Shown: positions 44,095-52,434 of the stretch, piece after piece | Layout: the number at the start of each line of letters is the position of its first letter | How positions within the stretch are numbered: the first letter of the stretch is position 1 | Assembly (NCBI RefSeq): GCF_031348265.1 | Contig: NZ_CP133771.1 | Span: 8,122,001 to 8,186,000 of the forward strand | DNA: 64,000 bases | DNA from: Streptomyces collinus | GTDB lineage: Bacteria > Actinomycetota > Actinomycetes > Streptomycetales > Streptomycetaceae | Reading direction: 5' to 3' | Position numbers and translations under genes: made by a program | Notes under the pieces: model-generated | Told to the model about the DNA's origin: nothing | Database searches by the model: none | Seen by the model: only the letters and a program-made list of their open reading frames with translations

Positions 44095-44928
44095 TCAGCC
44101 CCGCCGGGCCGCAGTCCCCCCGTCCCTCGCCTCCACTTCCCTCCAGAAGGCGCCGACCCGCGCGTTGAACACCTCCGGCACCTCCTGGAACGGCTGATGC
44201 GCCTCCCCGGGCAGCACCTCGAACACGGCGCCCGGGATGCGGTCCGCGACCGTGCGGCCCAGGCGTGGCGGTGTGGCGAGGTCGAGTTCACCGGCGAGCA
44301 CCAGGGCCGGGGCGCTGATGCCGCCGAGGCGGTCGAGGGTGTCGTGCCCGGCGAACGCCGCGAGCTGGCGCTGGAAGGCCTCGGCGGACTGCGGATGCTC
44401 GAAGGCCAGCGCCTCGTCGACGAGGCGGTCGACCATGCCGTCGGCGTGGGCGCGCGGTGTGTAGACCCACAGGTAGAACGCTTCCAGCATGGCCCGTTCG
44501 TCCGGGGCGCGTTCGGCCATCCAGTTCCAGAAGCGCGTCATCGTGCGGAAGTAGGGGTCCGGGCGGGCCATCGTGCTCATGAGGACGAGGCTGCGCACCA
44601 GGCCCGGGTGGCGCAGGGCCAGGTCCTGGGCGATGAAACTGCCGCCCGAGAAGCCCGCGACGTGCGCCGCCGGAACCTGGAGCGCACGCAGCAGCGCCGC
44701 CGCGTCGTCGGCCATCCCCGCCACGGAGAGCGGGCCGTCGGGCAGCGGACTGCGGCCCGCGCCGCGGTTGTCGAACGCGGTGAGCCGGTAGCGGTCCGCG
44801 AACCCGTCGAGCTGTGACTGCCACGCCTCGGCCGGGTCCCCGAGCCCCGCGACGAGCAGGACGTCGGGTCCCTCGCCCCGCTGCTCCACCCAGAGTTCCA
44901 CGCCGTCGGCGTCGACCGTCCGGCCCAT
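44095..44928 (-). CDS. Alpha/beta hydrolase
   Basis: 277 residues from ATG 44928 (GGTGAGAG upstream). 'AFDNRGAGRSPLPDGPLSV', nucleophile elbow 'VAGFSGGSFIAQDLALRHPG', acid in 'LVLAGELDLATPP', His in 'LPGEAHQPFQEVPEVF'. It has the cap-domain helices of the RutD/haloperoxidase-like group. It begins 5 nt after the FAD oxidoreductase stop and forms an operon with it. The enzyme probably hydrolyses an ester or lactone made or used by the oxidoreductase; substrate unknown. Confidence 0.83.
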   Translation of the reverse strand: MGRTVDADGVELWVEQRGEGPDVLLVAGLGDPAEAWQSQLDGFADRYRLTAFDNRGAGRSPLPDGPLSVAGMADDAAALLRALQVPAAHVAGFSGGSFIAQDLALRHPGLVRSLVLMSTMARPDPYFRTMTRFWNWMAERAPDERAMLEAFYLWVYTPRAHADGMVDRLVDEALAFEHPQSAEAFQRQLAAFAGHDTLDRLGGISAPALVLAGELDLATPPRLGRTVADRIPGAVFEVLPGEAHQPFQEVPEVFNARVGAFWREVEARDGGTAARRG

Positions 44929-44933
44929 GGCTC

Positions 44934-46316
44934 TCACCCTCGCGCCGGTTCGATGTTCTGGTTGGCGTGGAAGAGGTTGTCCGGGTCGTAGGTCCGCTTG
45001 ACCCGGGCGAGCCTGTCGTAGTGGCCGCGGTACGTCGCCCGGACCCGCTCCTGGCCCTCGCCCGAGCCCATGAAGTTCACGTACGAGCCGCCCATCGAGA
45101 ACGGGTGCAGCTCCTCCTGGTAGCCCACGCACCACCGCCGGATCGTCTCGGCGTTGGCCGGGTCGGGGTCGACGCCGGCGAAGACACCGGACCACAGGGC
45201 GTCCCGGTAGCTCCACGCGGTGTCGTCCGGGCCGACCCGGTGGGCGGCGCCGTCGATCGGGTAGAGGTGCATCAGTGAGAGCGGCGTGGGATTGCTCCGG
45301 CCGTAGGCGAGGTGCACGTCCAGGGCGGCGTCGGGGATGCCGTCGAAGAAGTCGCCCCGCCAGTACCACTGGTAGCCCGTCGGGATCAGCTCGTCGAACA
45401 TGCCCTGCAGCGCGTCGTACGGCATCGGCGTCGTGAAGTGGAAGGCCGGCCGGCCCGCGTCGTTCACCACCGAGAGGGTCTCGTCGACCCCGTCCAGGTC
45501 GCCCGTGCAGCACCACACGATGCCGCACACCTTCTTGCCGTGGAGTTGCTCGGGGAAGGGCGGGCCGGGCGGCACGACGAGGACGGCGAAGAAGCCGTAG
45601 ACGTCCTCGGGTGCCTGCGGGAGGAACTCGCGGTACCACGCCAGCACTTCACGCGTGCTGTCGACCGGCCACACGGTCACCCCGGCGCCGACCGTGCCCA
45701 CCGGGTGCAGCCGGTAGGTGAGGGACGTCGCGATGCCGAAGTTGCCGCCGCCGCCCCGCAGGGCCCAGAACAGGTCCGGGTGCTCGGTCTCGCTCGCAGT
45801 GACGAAGCTGCCGTCGGCCAGCACCACGTCGGCGGCGATCAGGTTGTCCACGGTCAGCCCGTACTTGCGGGTGAGGTAGCCGTGGCCGCCGCCGAGGGTC
45901 AGGCCCCCGACGCCCGTCATGGAGATGATGCCCGTGGGGGTGGCGAGACCGAAGGCCTGCGTGGCGTGGTCGAGGTCGCCGAGGTGGCTGCCGCCGCCGA
46001 CCTCGGCGGTGCGCGCCTCCGGGTCCACCCGCACCCAGCGCATCGGCGAGAGGTCGACCGTCACGCCGTCGTCCACCAGGCACAGGCCGGGGCCGCTGTG
46101 CCCGCCGCCCCGCACGGCGAGTTCCAGGCCGTGGTCGCGGACATAGGTGACCGCGGCCATCACGTCGGCGGCGTCCGCGCAGGGCACGAGGGCGGCGGGC
46201 CGTTTGTCGATCATCGCGTTGTAGATCTTGCGCGCCTGGTCGTATCCGGCGTCCCGCGGGCCGATCACCGGCCCCCGCAGCGTGGTCCGCATGTCTTCCA
46301 GGGTGGCGGTGTCCAT
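44934..46316 (-). CDS. FAD-linked oxidoreductase with BBE domain
   Basis: 460 residues from ATG 46316 (AGGAG upstream). The FAD_binding_4 domain shows 'RPAALVPCADAADVMAAVTY', 'LAVRGGGHSGPGLCLVDDGV' with the His that can carry covalent FAD, and 'GVGGLTLGGGHGYLTRKYGL'. The C-terminal berberine-bridge block ends 'RVKRTYDPDNLFHANQNIEP'. The cysteine usual for a second FAD bond is replaced by 'ISMTGVGG', so attachment is probably by His only. Oxidises sugars, alkaloid-like or polyketide substrates in relatives. Co-transcribed with the alpha/beta hydrolase. Confidence 0.87.
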   Translation of the reverse strand: MDTATLEDMRTTLRGPVIGPRDAGYDQARKIYNAMIDKRPAALVPCADAADVMAAVTYVRDHGLELAVRGGGHSGPGLCLVDDGVTVDLSPMRWVRVDPEARTAEVGGGSHLGDLDHATQAFGLATPTGIISMTGVGGLTLGGGHGYLTRKYGLTVDNLIAADVVLADGSFVTASETEHPDLFWALRGGGGNFGIATSLTYRLHPVGTVGAGVTVWPVDSTREVLAWYREFLPQAPEDVYGFFAVLVVPPGPPFPEQLHGKKVCGIVWCCTGDLDGVDETLSVVNDAGRPAFHFTTPMPYDALQGMFDELIPTGYQWYWRGDFFDGIPDAALDVHLAYGRSNPTPLSLMHLYPIDGAAHRVGPDDTAWSYRDALWSGVFAGVDPDPANAETIRRWCVGYQEELHPFSMGGSYVNFMGSGEGQERVRATYRGHYDRLARVKRTYDPDNLFHANQNIEPARG

Positions 46317-46513
46317 GGCGATCTCCTCGCGGCGCGTCGGGTGCCGACACCACCAGCCTCCCGCCGACCGCGCGACGATGCATGTCCGCAGCCTCTGCCG
46401 CCGCCCGGGCGACGGCAGAGGCCGGCCGGCGCGGCGCGGCACGCGGGCGGCCTGGCCGGGTGGCGGCGGAAACCTGGTGGCGGTCGGCACTCGGGCGTGT
46501 GACGGTACGGTCC

Positions 46514-47101
46514 ATGGGCAATTCCAAGGCGTACCCCGTTCTGCGCACCGACGACGCGAGCACGGCATACACGCAGGCCAGGCGTCTGTGCGCGCTGCTG
46601 GAGCAGGAGGACGAGGTGTGGCTCACCGCGGAGCTGCGCACGACCGGGGAGGTGCGGCGGATGGCCGCGCTCCTGCCCGGCGGCACCTTCGATCACACCA
46701 GAACGCGCACAGATCCGGTGACCGGCCGGTATGTCGAGTTCGACCTCGACGTGACGACGGCGGACGACGCGGCGCTGGAGGCGCACCTGCCGCTCGACCT
46801 CACGGAGGAGGTTTCGGCCGGGAACGTCGTGGCGCGCTTCGCGAAGGCCCTCGGCGATGGCGCGGCCGCCATCGAGTGGCACGGCAGATGGCCGGACGAG
46901 CCGGCGGCTGACCACTACGGATCGCCCCCGTACGACGGTGTCCAGGTCGTCTTCCACGGCGACAGGGCCCAGCGGGGCCGCTGGACCGAGGAGCACACCG
47001 TCTTCGTGCACGTGACCAAGTTCGGCGACCTGTCCCGCGCCCGGAAACTCGCCGCGCACATCGGCGGCGAGGTCCTGGGCGAACCCCAACTCGGGTGGTG
47101 A
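46514..47101 (+). CDS. Conserved hypothetical protein
   Basis: 195 residues from ATG 46514; in-frame GTG 46499 is an alternative. No signal peptide or membrane segment. Mixed alpha/beta composition with readable blocks 'LRTDDASTAYTQARRLCALL', 'FDHTRTRTDPVTGRYVEFDL' and 'TVFVHVTKFGDLSRARKLAA'. I do not recognise a family. It is divergent from the FAD oxidoreductase and convergent with the P450, and shares none of the regulon operators found to its right. Confidence 0.55.
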   Translation: MGNSKAYPVLRTDDASTAYTQARRLCALLEQEDEVWLTAELRTTGEVRRMAALLPGGTFDHTRTRTDPVTGRYVEFDLDVTTADDAALEAHLPLDLTEEVSAGNVVARFAKALGDGAAAIEWHGRWPDEPAADHYGSPPYDGVQVVFHGDRAQRGRWTEEHTVFVHVTKFGDLSRARKLAAHIGGEVLGEPQLGW

Positions 47102-47110
47102 TCGCGGGCG

Positions 47111-48397
47111 TCAGGCCAGGGTGATCTCCACCGGCAGTTTCTTGATGCCGTTGACGAAGTTGGAGCGCACGCGCGGCACGTCGCCGGTCAGGCGGATGTC
47201 CGCCAGGCGCGGGATCAGTTCCTCGAACATGATGCGGATCTCGGTGCGGGCGAGCAGGTTGCCCAGGCACAGGTGGGGGCTGCCCTTGCCGAAAGTGACG
47301 TGGTCGTTGTCGCGGCGCGCGACGTCGAAGTCGTAGGGGTTGCCGAAGACCTCCTCGTCTCGGTTGCCGGAGGCGAACCACATCACCACCTTGTCGCCCT
47401 CCCGCACCCGCTTGCCTCCCAGCTCGACATCGCGCGTGGCGGTGCGGCGGAAGTGGTAGACGGGGGAGGCCCAGCGCAGGAACTCCTCGACCGCGACCGG
47501 GATCAGCGAGGGGTCCTCCTGGAGGCGGGCCAGCTGCCCGGGGTGCTGGAGGAGGGCCAGCATCGAGTGGGAGATGGTGTGCCGGGTGGTCTCGTTGCCG
47601 GCGACGACCAGCAGCAGGAAGTAGTTGTCGAAGTCCTGCGGGGAGAGCGGCACCCCGTCCCGGGGCGTGGTGTTGACCAGCCGGGAGACCAGGTCCGTGC
47701 CGTCGCCGCCGCGCCGCTGCCGGGCCAGATCGCGGCCGTACTCGAAGACCTCCAGCGAGGCGGGGGAGCGGAAGGGCAGGTCGCGGTACTGCTCGCTCTC
47801 CTCGCTGTGCAGCAGGACGTCGGCGTAGTCGGGGTCGGTGTGGCCGATGATGCGGTTGCCCCAGTCGATGAGCTTCTGGTTGTCCTCCGGCGGCACGTCC
47901 AGCAGCCGGGCGAGCACGTTGATGGGGAAGTCCGCCGAGACGTCCTCGACGAAGTCGAAGCGTCCCTTGGCGAGGGCGGCGTCGAGGGTCCTCGCGGTCA
48001 GCCCGCGCAGGAAGTCGGTGTAGCCGCCGATCACGTTCGCACCGAACTGCCGCTGGATCAGGCTCCGCAGCGCCCGGTGGCGCACCCCGTCCAGTTCGAG
48101 GATCGAGGCGCGCTTCTTGATCTGGTCGTCGTCGACCTCCTCCAGGTTGACGAACTTCGTCGACGTGAAGGTCTCCGCGTCACGGTCGACCCGCACGATG
48201 TCCTCGTGCCGGGTCACCGCCCAGAAGCCGGAGTTGGGCGCCTCCTCGGGCTGCCAGTGCACCGGGTCCTCGTGGCGCAGGGTGTGGAACATCCGCCAGG
48301 GCGTCACACCGTCGGTGAAGCGGTCCAGGTCGGAGAGGTCCACGTCGGCCAGGGGCAGCGGCTCGCGCACGGCGTCGGTCGGGGTCTCGGTCGTCAT
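47111..48397 (-). CDS. Cytochrome P450 of the aromatic-amine regulon
   Basis: 428 residues. I-helix oxygen-binding motif 'VVAGNETTRH' (266-271), ExxR 'EEFLR' (305-308), heme loop 'FGKGSPHLCLGNLLARTE' with Cys377. The loop is one residue longer than the usual FGxGxHxC, as in CYP125/CYP142-type enzymes. The start at 48397 follows GAGGAG by 7 nt; ATG 48403 is too close. It is the second gene after the glutamine-synthetase-like ligase, 29 nt apart. Its ferredoxin and reductase are encoded divergently at 50113-51514 under the same operator. Likely hydroxylates or N-dealkylates the glutamylated substrate (inference). Confidence 0.9.
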   Translation of the reverse strand: MTTETPTDAVREPLPLADVDLSDLDRFTDGVTPWRMFHTLRHEDPVHWQPEEAPNSGFWAVTRHEDIVRVDRDAETFTSTKFVNLEEVDDDQIKKRASILELDGVRHRALRSLIQRQFGANVIGGYTDFLRGLTARTLDAALAKGRFDFVEDVSADFPINVLARLLDVPPEDNQKLIDWGNRIIGHTDPDYADVLLHSEESEQYRDLPFRSPASLEVFEYGRDLARQRRGGDGTDLVSRLVNTTPRDGVPLSPQDFDNYFLLLVVAGNETTRHTISHSMLALLQHPGQLARLQEDPSLIPVAVEEFLRWASPVYHFRRTATRDVELGGKRVREGDKVVMWFASGNRDEEVFGNPYDFDVARRDNDHVTFGKGSPHLCLGNLLARTEIRIMFEELIPRLADIRLTGDVPRVRSNFVNGIKKLPVEITLA

Positions 48398-48426
48398 CGG
48401 CATGCTCCTCGGCGTCACAGGGGGCG

Positions 48427-49776
48427 TCACAGGTGGTAGGCGTACTCGGTGAACTCCCAGTCCGTCACGTGCCGGTGGAAGCGTTCGACCTCGTCGCGTT
48501 TGTAGGAGAGGAAGGACGTGGTGAACCCCTTGCCGAGCAGGTCGGTCAGGGCGGTGTCCGCCTCCAGCGCGTCCAGCGCGGCGGACAGGGTCTGCGGCAG
48601 GACGGCGGAGCGGGCGGTGTCGTAGCCGTAGCCCTCCAGCGGGGTGGGCGGCTCCTCGCCGGCCAGCACGCCCAGCAGGGCGGCGGCCGTCGTCGCGGCG
48701 ATCGCCAGGTAGGGGTTGGCGCTCGCGTCGCCGAGGCGCAGTTCGAGCCGGGCGCCGGAACCGCGCTCGGGCGGGATGCGCACCATGGCGCTGCGGTTGT
48801 CCAGCCCCCAGTCGATCAGCCAGGGCGCGAGGGTGTCCGGACCGAAGCGCTTGTACGAGTTGACCGTGGGGTTGAGCAGCGCGGCGAGGGCCGGTGCGTG
48901 GGCGAGGACACCGGCGACGGCGTGCCGGGCGGCGGCGGACAGGCCGTACGCGCCCGACGGGTCGTCGAAGGTGTTGCGGCCCTCCTCGTCGTCGCAGGAC
49001 AGATGGAGGTGGAAGCCGGAGCCGCCCGCGTCGTTGAAGGGCTTGGCCATGAAGGTGGCCAGCCGGCCCTCCTTGCGGGCCAGTTCCTTGATCGCGGCCT
49101 TGAAGCGGAAGGAGCGGTCGGCGGCCGACACGGCGTCCGAGTGGACCAGGTTGATCTCGATCTGGCCGCCGTCGAACTCGTGGTTGCCGCTGATCGCCCC
49201 GACCTTCAGGTCGCGTACGTGGCGCAGGGTGCGCAGCAGGTGGTTGTCGGGGTCGGCGCGCAGACCGGCGGTGTAGACGACCCCGGGGTCGGGCGCGTAG
49301 CGGCGCCAGCCGCCGGACCCGTCCGGCTCGCACAGGAAGTACTCCAGCTCGGGCCCGACCACCGGCCGCAGCCCGTGCTCGGCGCACCGGGCGAGGACGG
49401 ACCGCAGCAGGTCGCGGGGCGACTCGGGGGCGGGTGCGCCGGTCGCCGGGTCGACGACTTCGCCCAGACAGGCGGCCACCCCCGGCTCCCAGGGCAGCGG
49501 CACCAGCGTGTCGAGGTCGGGCCGGACGCAGATGTCCGGCAGCCCCGCGTCCAGCCCGCCGCTGACCGGGACCACGTCCCCCTGCGGGCTGGTGTGGTAG
49601 ACGGCCCGGCAGAACGCCAGGCCGTGCTCACAGGCCCGGGGCAGCTCTTCGAGCAGCACGTCGCGCGCCCGGTCGGTGCCGATCAGGTCGGGATAGGTCA
49701 CCCGGACCACGTCGACGCCGTCGGCGGCGAGCCGGTCCATGTGGCGGCGGACTTCTTCGGAATCGTGAGCGCTCAC
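48427..49776 (-). CDS. Glutamine-synthetase-like gamma-glutamyl-amine ligase (PuuA/GlnA3-4 type)
   Basis: 449 residues from GTG 49776 (GAGGAG, 7-nt spacing). GS fold motifs: 'PVVGPELEYFLCEPDG', 'ISGNHEFDGGQIEINL', 'GSGFHLHLS', 'LNPTVNSYKRFGPD' and 'RIPPERGSGARLELRLGDAS', ending 'WEFTEYAYHL'. It is shorter and more divergent than GlnA. Paralogues of this kind ligate glutamate to amines (putrescine, ethanolamine, isopropylamine, aniline) instead of ammonia. The PuuD-like hydrolase at 59457 in the same regulon supports a gamma-glutamylation route. Ligates the pathway's entry amine, by inference. Confidence 0.85.
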   Translation of the reverse strand: MSAHDSEEVRRHMDRLAADGVDVVRVTYPDLIGTDRARDVLLEELPRACEHGLAFCRAVYHTSPQGDVVPVSGGLDAGLPDICVRPDLDTLVPLPWEPGVAACLGEVVDPATGAPAPESPRDLLRSVLARCAEHGLRPVVGPELEYFLCEPDGSGGWRRYAPDPGVVYTAGLRADPDNHLLRTLRHVRDLKVGAISGNHEFDGGQIEINLVHSDAVSAADRSFRFKAAIKELARKEGRLATFMAKPFNDAGGSGFHLHLSCDDEEGRNTFDDPSGAYGLSAAARHAVAGVLAHAPALAALLNPTVNSYKRFGPDTLAPWLIDWGLDNRSAMVRIPPERGSGARLELRLGDASANPYLAIAATTAAALLGVLAGEEPPTPLEGYGYDTARSAVLPQTLSAALDALEADTALTDLLGKGFTTSFLSYKRDEVERFHRHVTDWEFTEYAYHL

Positions 49777-49885
49777 CGTTGTCTCCTCGGGCGGACGTCG
49801 GGACACCTCCGGGACACGGGGCCGGGGAGGCGGGTGGCGTGAGAGCGAGCGTCCGGGCGCGGCGGAGCCAGGACCGCCCAGGGCT

Positions 49886-49926
49886 GTTTGACGCCAAACG
49901 GTAAGCGGGGACGAGGGGCCCCGCAA
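49886..49926 (-). promoter_or_regulatory. Promoter and operator for the ligase-P450 operon
   Basis: On the minus strand: -35 TTGCGG (49926-49921), 17-bp spacer, -10 TACCGT (49903-49898). The last bases begin the dyad GTTTGGCGTCAAAC (49899-49886; arms GTTTG/CAAAC). A protein bound there would cover the -10 and start point. The start point should lie near 49891, giving a leader of about 115 nt. Confidence 0.7.
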
Positions 49927-49963
49927 GAGGCCCGGGCAAAGAATTTATCCATCCGGATAGCTC

Positions 49964-50006
49964 TTGACCGGACCCCTGCCCCTGCCTACCTTGTTTGAAG
50001 CCAAAC
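49964..50006 (+). promoter_or_regulatory. Promoter and operator for the ferredoxin-hpa operon
   Basis: -35 TTGACC (49964-49969), 17-bp spacer, -10 TACCTT (49987-49992), immediately followed by the dyad GTTTGAAGCCAAAC (49993-50006; arms GTTTG/CAAAC). The dyad lies on the transcription start, the classic position for a repressor. Confidence 0.75.
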
Positions 50007-50040
50007 GAGTTCGGGGCGCTTCTCACGCACCCCGTTGGCC

Positions 50041-50073
50041 GGGGCCCGGCCCCTTCCGGCCGGGCCCCGTTTT
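50041..50073 (+). terminator. Intrinsic terminator in the ferredoxin leader
   Basis: A perfect 11-bp stem, GGGGCCCGGCC / GGCCGGGCCCC, with a 6-nt loop (CCTTCC), followed by GTTTT. It lies about 40 nt downstream of the predicted start point and 40 nt before the ferredoxin gene. Transcription of the operon must therefore read through it, or it ends a short RNA of about 75 nt. A competing pairing between CGGGG (about 50011-50015) and CCCCG (about 50030-50034) is possible just upstream. Confidence 0.65.
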
Positions 50074-50112
50074 CCCACCGCTTCGACGCCCTCACATTCA
50101 GGAGGACCGGCC

Positions 50113-50301
50113 ATGAAGGTCGTCGTCGACATGAACAAGTGCCAGGACCACGGACAGTGCGTCTTCTCGGCACCCGACGTCTTCCGGATGGACGACGACG
50201 GCCGCCTCGCCTACGTCCCCGACCCCGACGACGCCCTGCGCGACGAGGTCGAGGAGGCCGCGGACGTCTGCCCGCTCCAGGCCATCCGGATCGAGGACTG
50301 A
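50113..50301 (+). CDS. [3Fe-4S] ferredoxin, P450 redox partner
   Basis: 62 residues from ATG 50113, with AGGAGG 7 nt upstream. Cluster ligands: C-QDHGQ-C (CxxHxxC, where His replaces the usual Cys and indicates a 3Fe-4S cluster) and the late Cys in 'ADVCPLQAI'. Ferredoxins of this size and pattern donate electrons to bacterial P450s. The reductase gene starts 1 nt after its stop, and the P450 is divergent under the same operator. Acidic (many Asp/Glu), as expected for docking. Confidence 0.93.
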   Translation: MKVVVDMNKCQDHGQCVFSAPDVFRMDDDGRLAYVPDPDDALRDEVEEAADVCPLQAIRIED

Positions 50302-50302
50302 C

Positions 50303-51514
50303 ATGAGCGGGCGCATCGTCGTCGCCGGCGCCTCCCTCGGCGGACTGCGGGCCGCCGAGCAGCTGCGCGCCGCGGGCTGGACCGGCTCCGTCACGGTGAT
50401 CGGCGACGAGCCCCACCCGCCGTACAACCGGCCCCCGCTGTCCAAGGAGGTCCTTGCGGGCAAGGCGGCCTTCGACTCATTGGTCTTCACACCGAAGGCC
50501 TCCGCGACAGACGTGGAGTGGCGGCTCGGCACGAGAATCGTCTCCGCCCGGCTCGCCGACCGGACCGTCGGACTCGACGACGGCGCGGTGCTCTGCTACG
50601 ACGGCCTGGTCGTCGCCACCGGGATGCGGCCCCGCCGGCTGCGCTGCCCCGGGCCGGTCGCCGGCCGCCACACGGTCCGGACCATCGACGACGCCCAGGT
50701 GCTGCGGGACGGGCTGACCCGGCCCGGCGTACGGGTCGTCGTGGTCGGCGCCGGGTTCATCGGCTGCGAGGTGGCCGCCACGGCCGTCGGGCTGGGTGCC
50801 GCCGAGGTGACCGTGGTCGATCCGCTGCCCCTGCCGATGATCGGGCCACTCGGGGAACTGCTCGCCCGGGAGCTGCGCGCGCGGCACGAGAAGCGCGGGG
50901 TCCGCTTCGCGCTCGGCGCGGGCGTGGCCGGGTTCGAGGGCGGCGACCGTGTCACCGGGGTCGTGCTGAGCGACGGATCCGTGCTGCCCGCCGATGTGGT
51001 GGTGGAGTCCGTGGGATCGGTCGCCAACACCGAGTGGCTGGAGGGCAACGGCCTCGACCTGAGCGACGGCGTGCTCACCGACGGCCACCTGCGCGTCGGC
51101 GGCAGGCCCGACGTCGTCGCGGTGGGCGATGTCGCCCGCTTCCCGAACGCCCGCTACGACGGCGTGCCGCGGCGGGTCGAGCACTGGTCCGTGCCGACCG
51201 ACTCGGCCAAGCACGCGGCGAAGGTCCTCGTCAGCGGCGACCCCGGCCTGCCGCCCTTCGCGCCGCTGCCCACCTTCTGGAGCGACCAGCACGACTTCCG
51301 GCTGCAGTCCTTCGGGGCACCCGGTCTGGGGCTCGGCGATGTCCGGGTGCTCGACGGGGACCCCGCCGGGGACGTCGTGGCCGGCTACCACCGCGACGGT
51401 CTGCTGGTCGGTGTCGTAGCGCTCGGCGGACCCGCAGCGGCCCGGGCCGCCGCCCGGTACCGCGCCGAACTGCTGAAGCAGCCCGCCCTCACCTCGCAAG
51501 GAGCCCTCTCGTGA
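50303..51514 (+). CDS. FAD-dependent ferredoxin reductase
   Basis: 403 residues. N-terminal FAD-binding 'GRIVVAGASLGGLRAAEQLR', 'PPYNRPPLSKEVLAGK', second nucleotide-binding fold 'VRVVVVGAGFIGCEVAATAV', and 'VVAVGDVARFPN' near the flavin. The C-terminal dimerisation-type domain follows. It is the CamA/rhodocoxin-reductase type, taking NAD(P)H electrons to the [3Fe-4S] ferredoxin. It begins directly after the ferredoxin gene, and its stop overlaps the next start (GTGA), so ferredoxin, reductase and decarboxylase-like genes are co-translated. Confidence 0.92.
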   Translation: MSGRIVVAGASLGGLRAAEQLRAAGWTGSVTVIGDEPHPPYNRPPLSKEVLAGKAAFDSLVFTPKASATDVEWRLGTRIVSARLADRTVGLDDGAVLCYDGLVVATGMRPRRLRCPGPVAGRHTVRTIDDAQVLRDGLTRPGVRVVVVGAGFIGCEVAATAVGLGAAEVTVVDPLPLPMIGPLGELLARELRARHEKRGVRFALGAGVAGFEGGDRVTGVVLSDGSVLPADVVVESVGSVANTEWLEGNGLDLSDGVLTDGHLRVGGRPDVVAVGDVARFPNARYDGVPRRVEHWSVPTDSAKHAAKVLVSGDPGLPPFAPLPTFWSDQHDFRLQSFGAPGLGLGDVRVLDGDPAGDVVAGYHRDGLLVGVVALGGPAAARAAARYRAELLKQPALTSQGALS

Positions 51515-52323
51515 CCGGTCTTCGTGGTTACTTCCATCCCAAGACGGCGACGGGCGCGTCGTCGCTGGTCCCGTCTCCGCCCTGGCGGTACTCCGGTGAC
51601 CTGCTCACCGTCGAGTACCGGACGGATCCCGCCCGCGTACGTGAACTGCTCCCCGAACCGCTGGAGCTGGCGGACGAGGATCCGGGTGCCGTCGCCCTGA
51701 TCTGGGCCGACTGGCAGTCGTGCTCCACGTCGGGGGAGGAACTGCTGGATCCCGTGCGGGCGCAGTACAAGGAGGCGTTCGCGGTGGTGCGGTGCCGGTT
51801 CCGGGGGCAGACCTACTCGCGGTGCGTCCACATCTGGGTGGACAAGGACTTCGCCATCGCGCGGGGGCTGCACCAGGGGTATCCGAAGAAGCTCGGCTCC
51901 ATCCACCAGACGCGGCCGCATCCCTACGGGCCCGCTCCGCGGATCGAGGCGGGGGCGCGGTTCGGGGCGACGCTGGCGGCCGCGGACCGGCGTCTCGCGC
52001 AGGCCGTGGTGACGCTGCGGGAGCCGTCCGCGAGCGGTGGGTTCGTCAACGCGCATCCCATGGCGCACCACCGGTGGCTGCCCTCGATCGAGAAGGGCAA
52101 AGGGCTCGCTCTCGACGAGCTGATCGAGTCCGGGGCCGCGTCTTTCGAGGGCGGTCAGCCGTGGGTGGGGGACGCGGAGCTTGAACTGTTCGAGGCGCCT
52201 ACAGAGGAGCTGGCGCGGCTGGAGGTACGGGAGCCGATCGCTGCGTACTACCGGCAGGTCGGGGTCGTTTGGGACGGGGGGCGGCTGCTGGAGAGCGGTA
52301 CGTCCGGAGCGGTTGCCGAGTAG
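51511..52323 (+). CDS. Acetoacetate decarboxylase-family protein
   Basis: 270 residues from GTG 51511 (AAGGAG upstream), overlapping the reductase stop. Family blocks: 'RYSGDLLTVEYRTDPARVRE' and 'LLPEPLELAD' at the N-terminus, 'KEAFAVVRCRFRGQTYSRCV', 'GYPKKLGSIHQTRPH' carrying candidate Schiff-base lysines, and 'NAHPMAHHRWLPSIEKG'. Relatives include decarboxylases and aldolase/dehydratase-like enzymes. Its place between the P450 redox genes and the hpa genes implies a step of the same catabolic route, but which one is unclear. Confidence 0.83.
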   Translation: MTGLRGYFHPKTATGASSLVPSPPWRYSGDLLTVEYRTDPARVRELLPEPLELADEDPGAVALIWADWQSCSTSGEELLDPVRAQYKEAFAVVRCRFRGQTYSRCVHIWVDKDFAIARGLHQGYPKKLGSIHQTRPHPYGPAPRIEAGARFGATLAAADRRLAQAVVTLREPSASGGFVNAHPMAHHRWLPSIEKGKGLALDELIESGAASFEGGQPWVGDAELELFEAPTEELARLEVREPIAAYYRQVGVVWDGGRLLESGTSGAVAE

Positions 52324-52332
52324 GGCCGTGGT

Positions 52333-52394
52333 CGGGTGTGGGCTTGTCGCGCCCACGCGGCGGAGCCGCATATGAGCACAGCCCCGCGCCCCTA
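52333..52394. repeat. Dispersed Streptomyces intergenic repeat
   Basis: The gap between the decarboxylase-like gene and hpaE reads '...gtgggcttgtcgcgcccac', then gcggcggagccgc, then 'cacagccccgcgcccct'. I recognise this string as one of the short elements scattered in many copies through Streptomyces intergenic regions. It contains the dyad GCGGC-GGA-GCCGC. No coding potential. Recognition is from memory and should be checked by counting copies in the genome. Confidence 0.55.
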
Positions 52395-52434
52395 GGTGAG
52401 TGCGATTCCCCCTCGTTCGAATGGAACTCTTCCT

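Larger units (their letters stand above)
49777..50112. other. Divergent control region of the catabolic regulon
   Basis: 336 bases between the ligase gene and the ferredoxin gene. It contains, left to right: the ligase leader, operator and promoter for the leftward operon (49886-49926), a low-GC patch (about 49938-49960), promoter and operator for the rightward operon (49964-50006), and a terminator hairpin in the rightward leader (50041-50073). There is no coding sequence. Confidence 0.8.
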
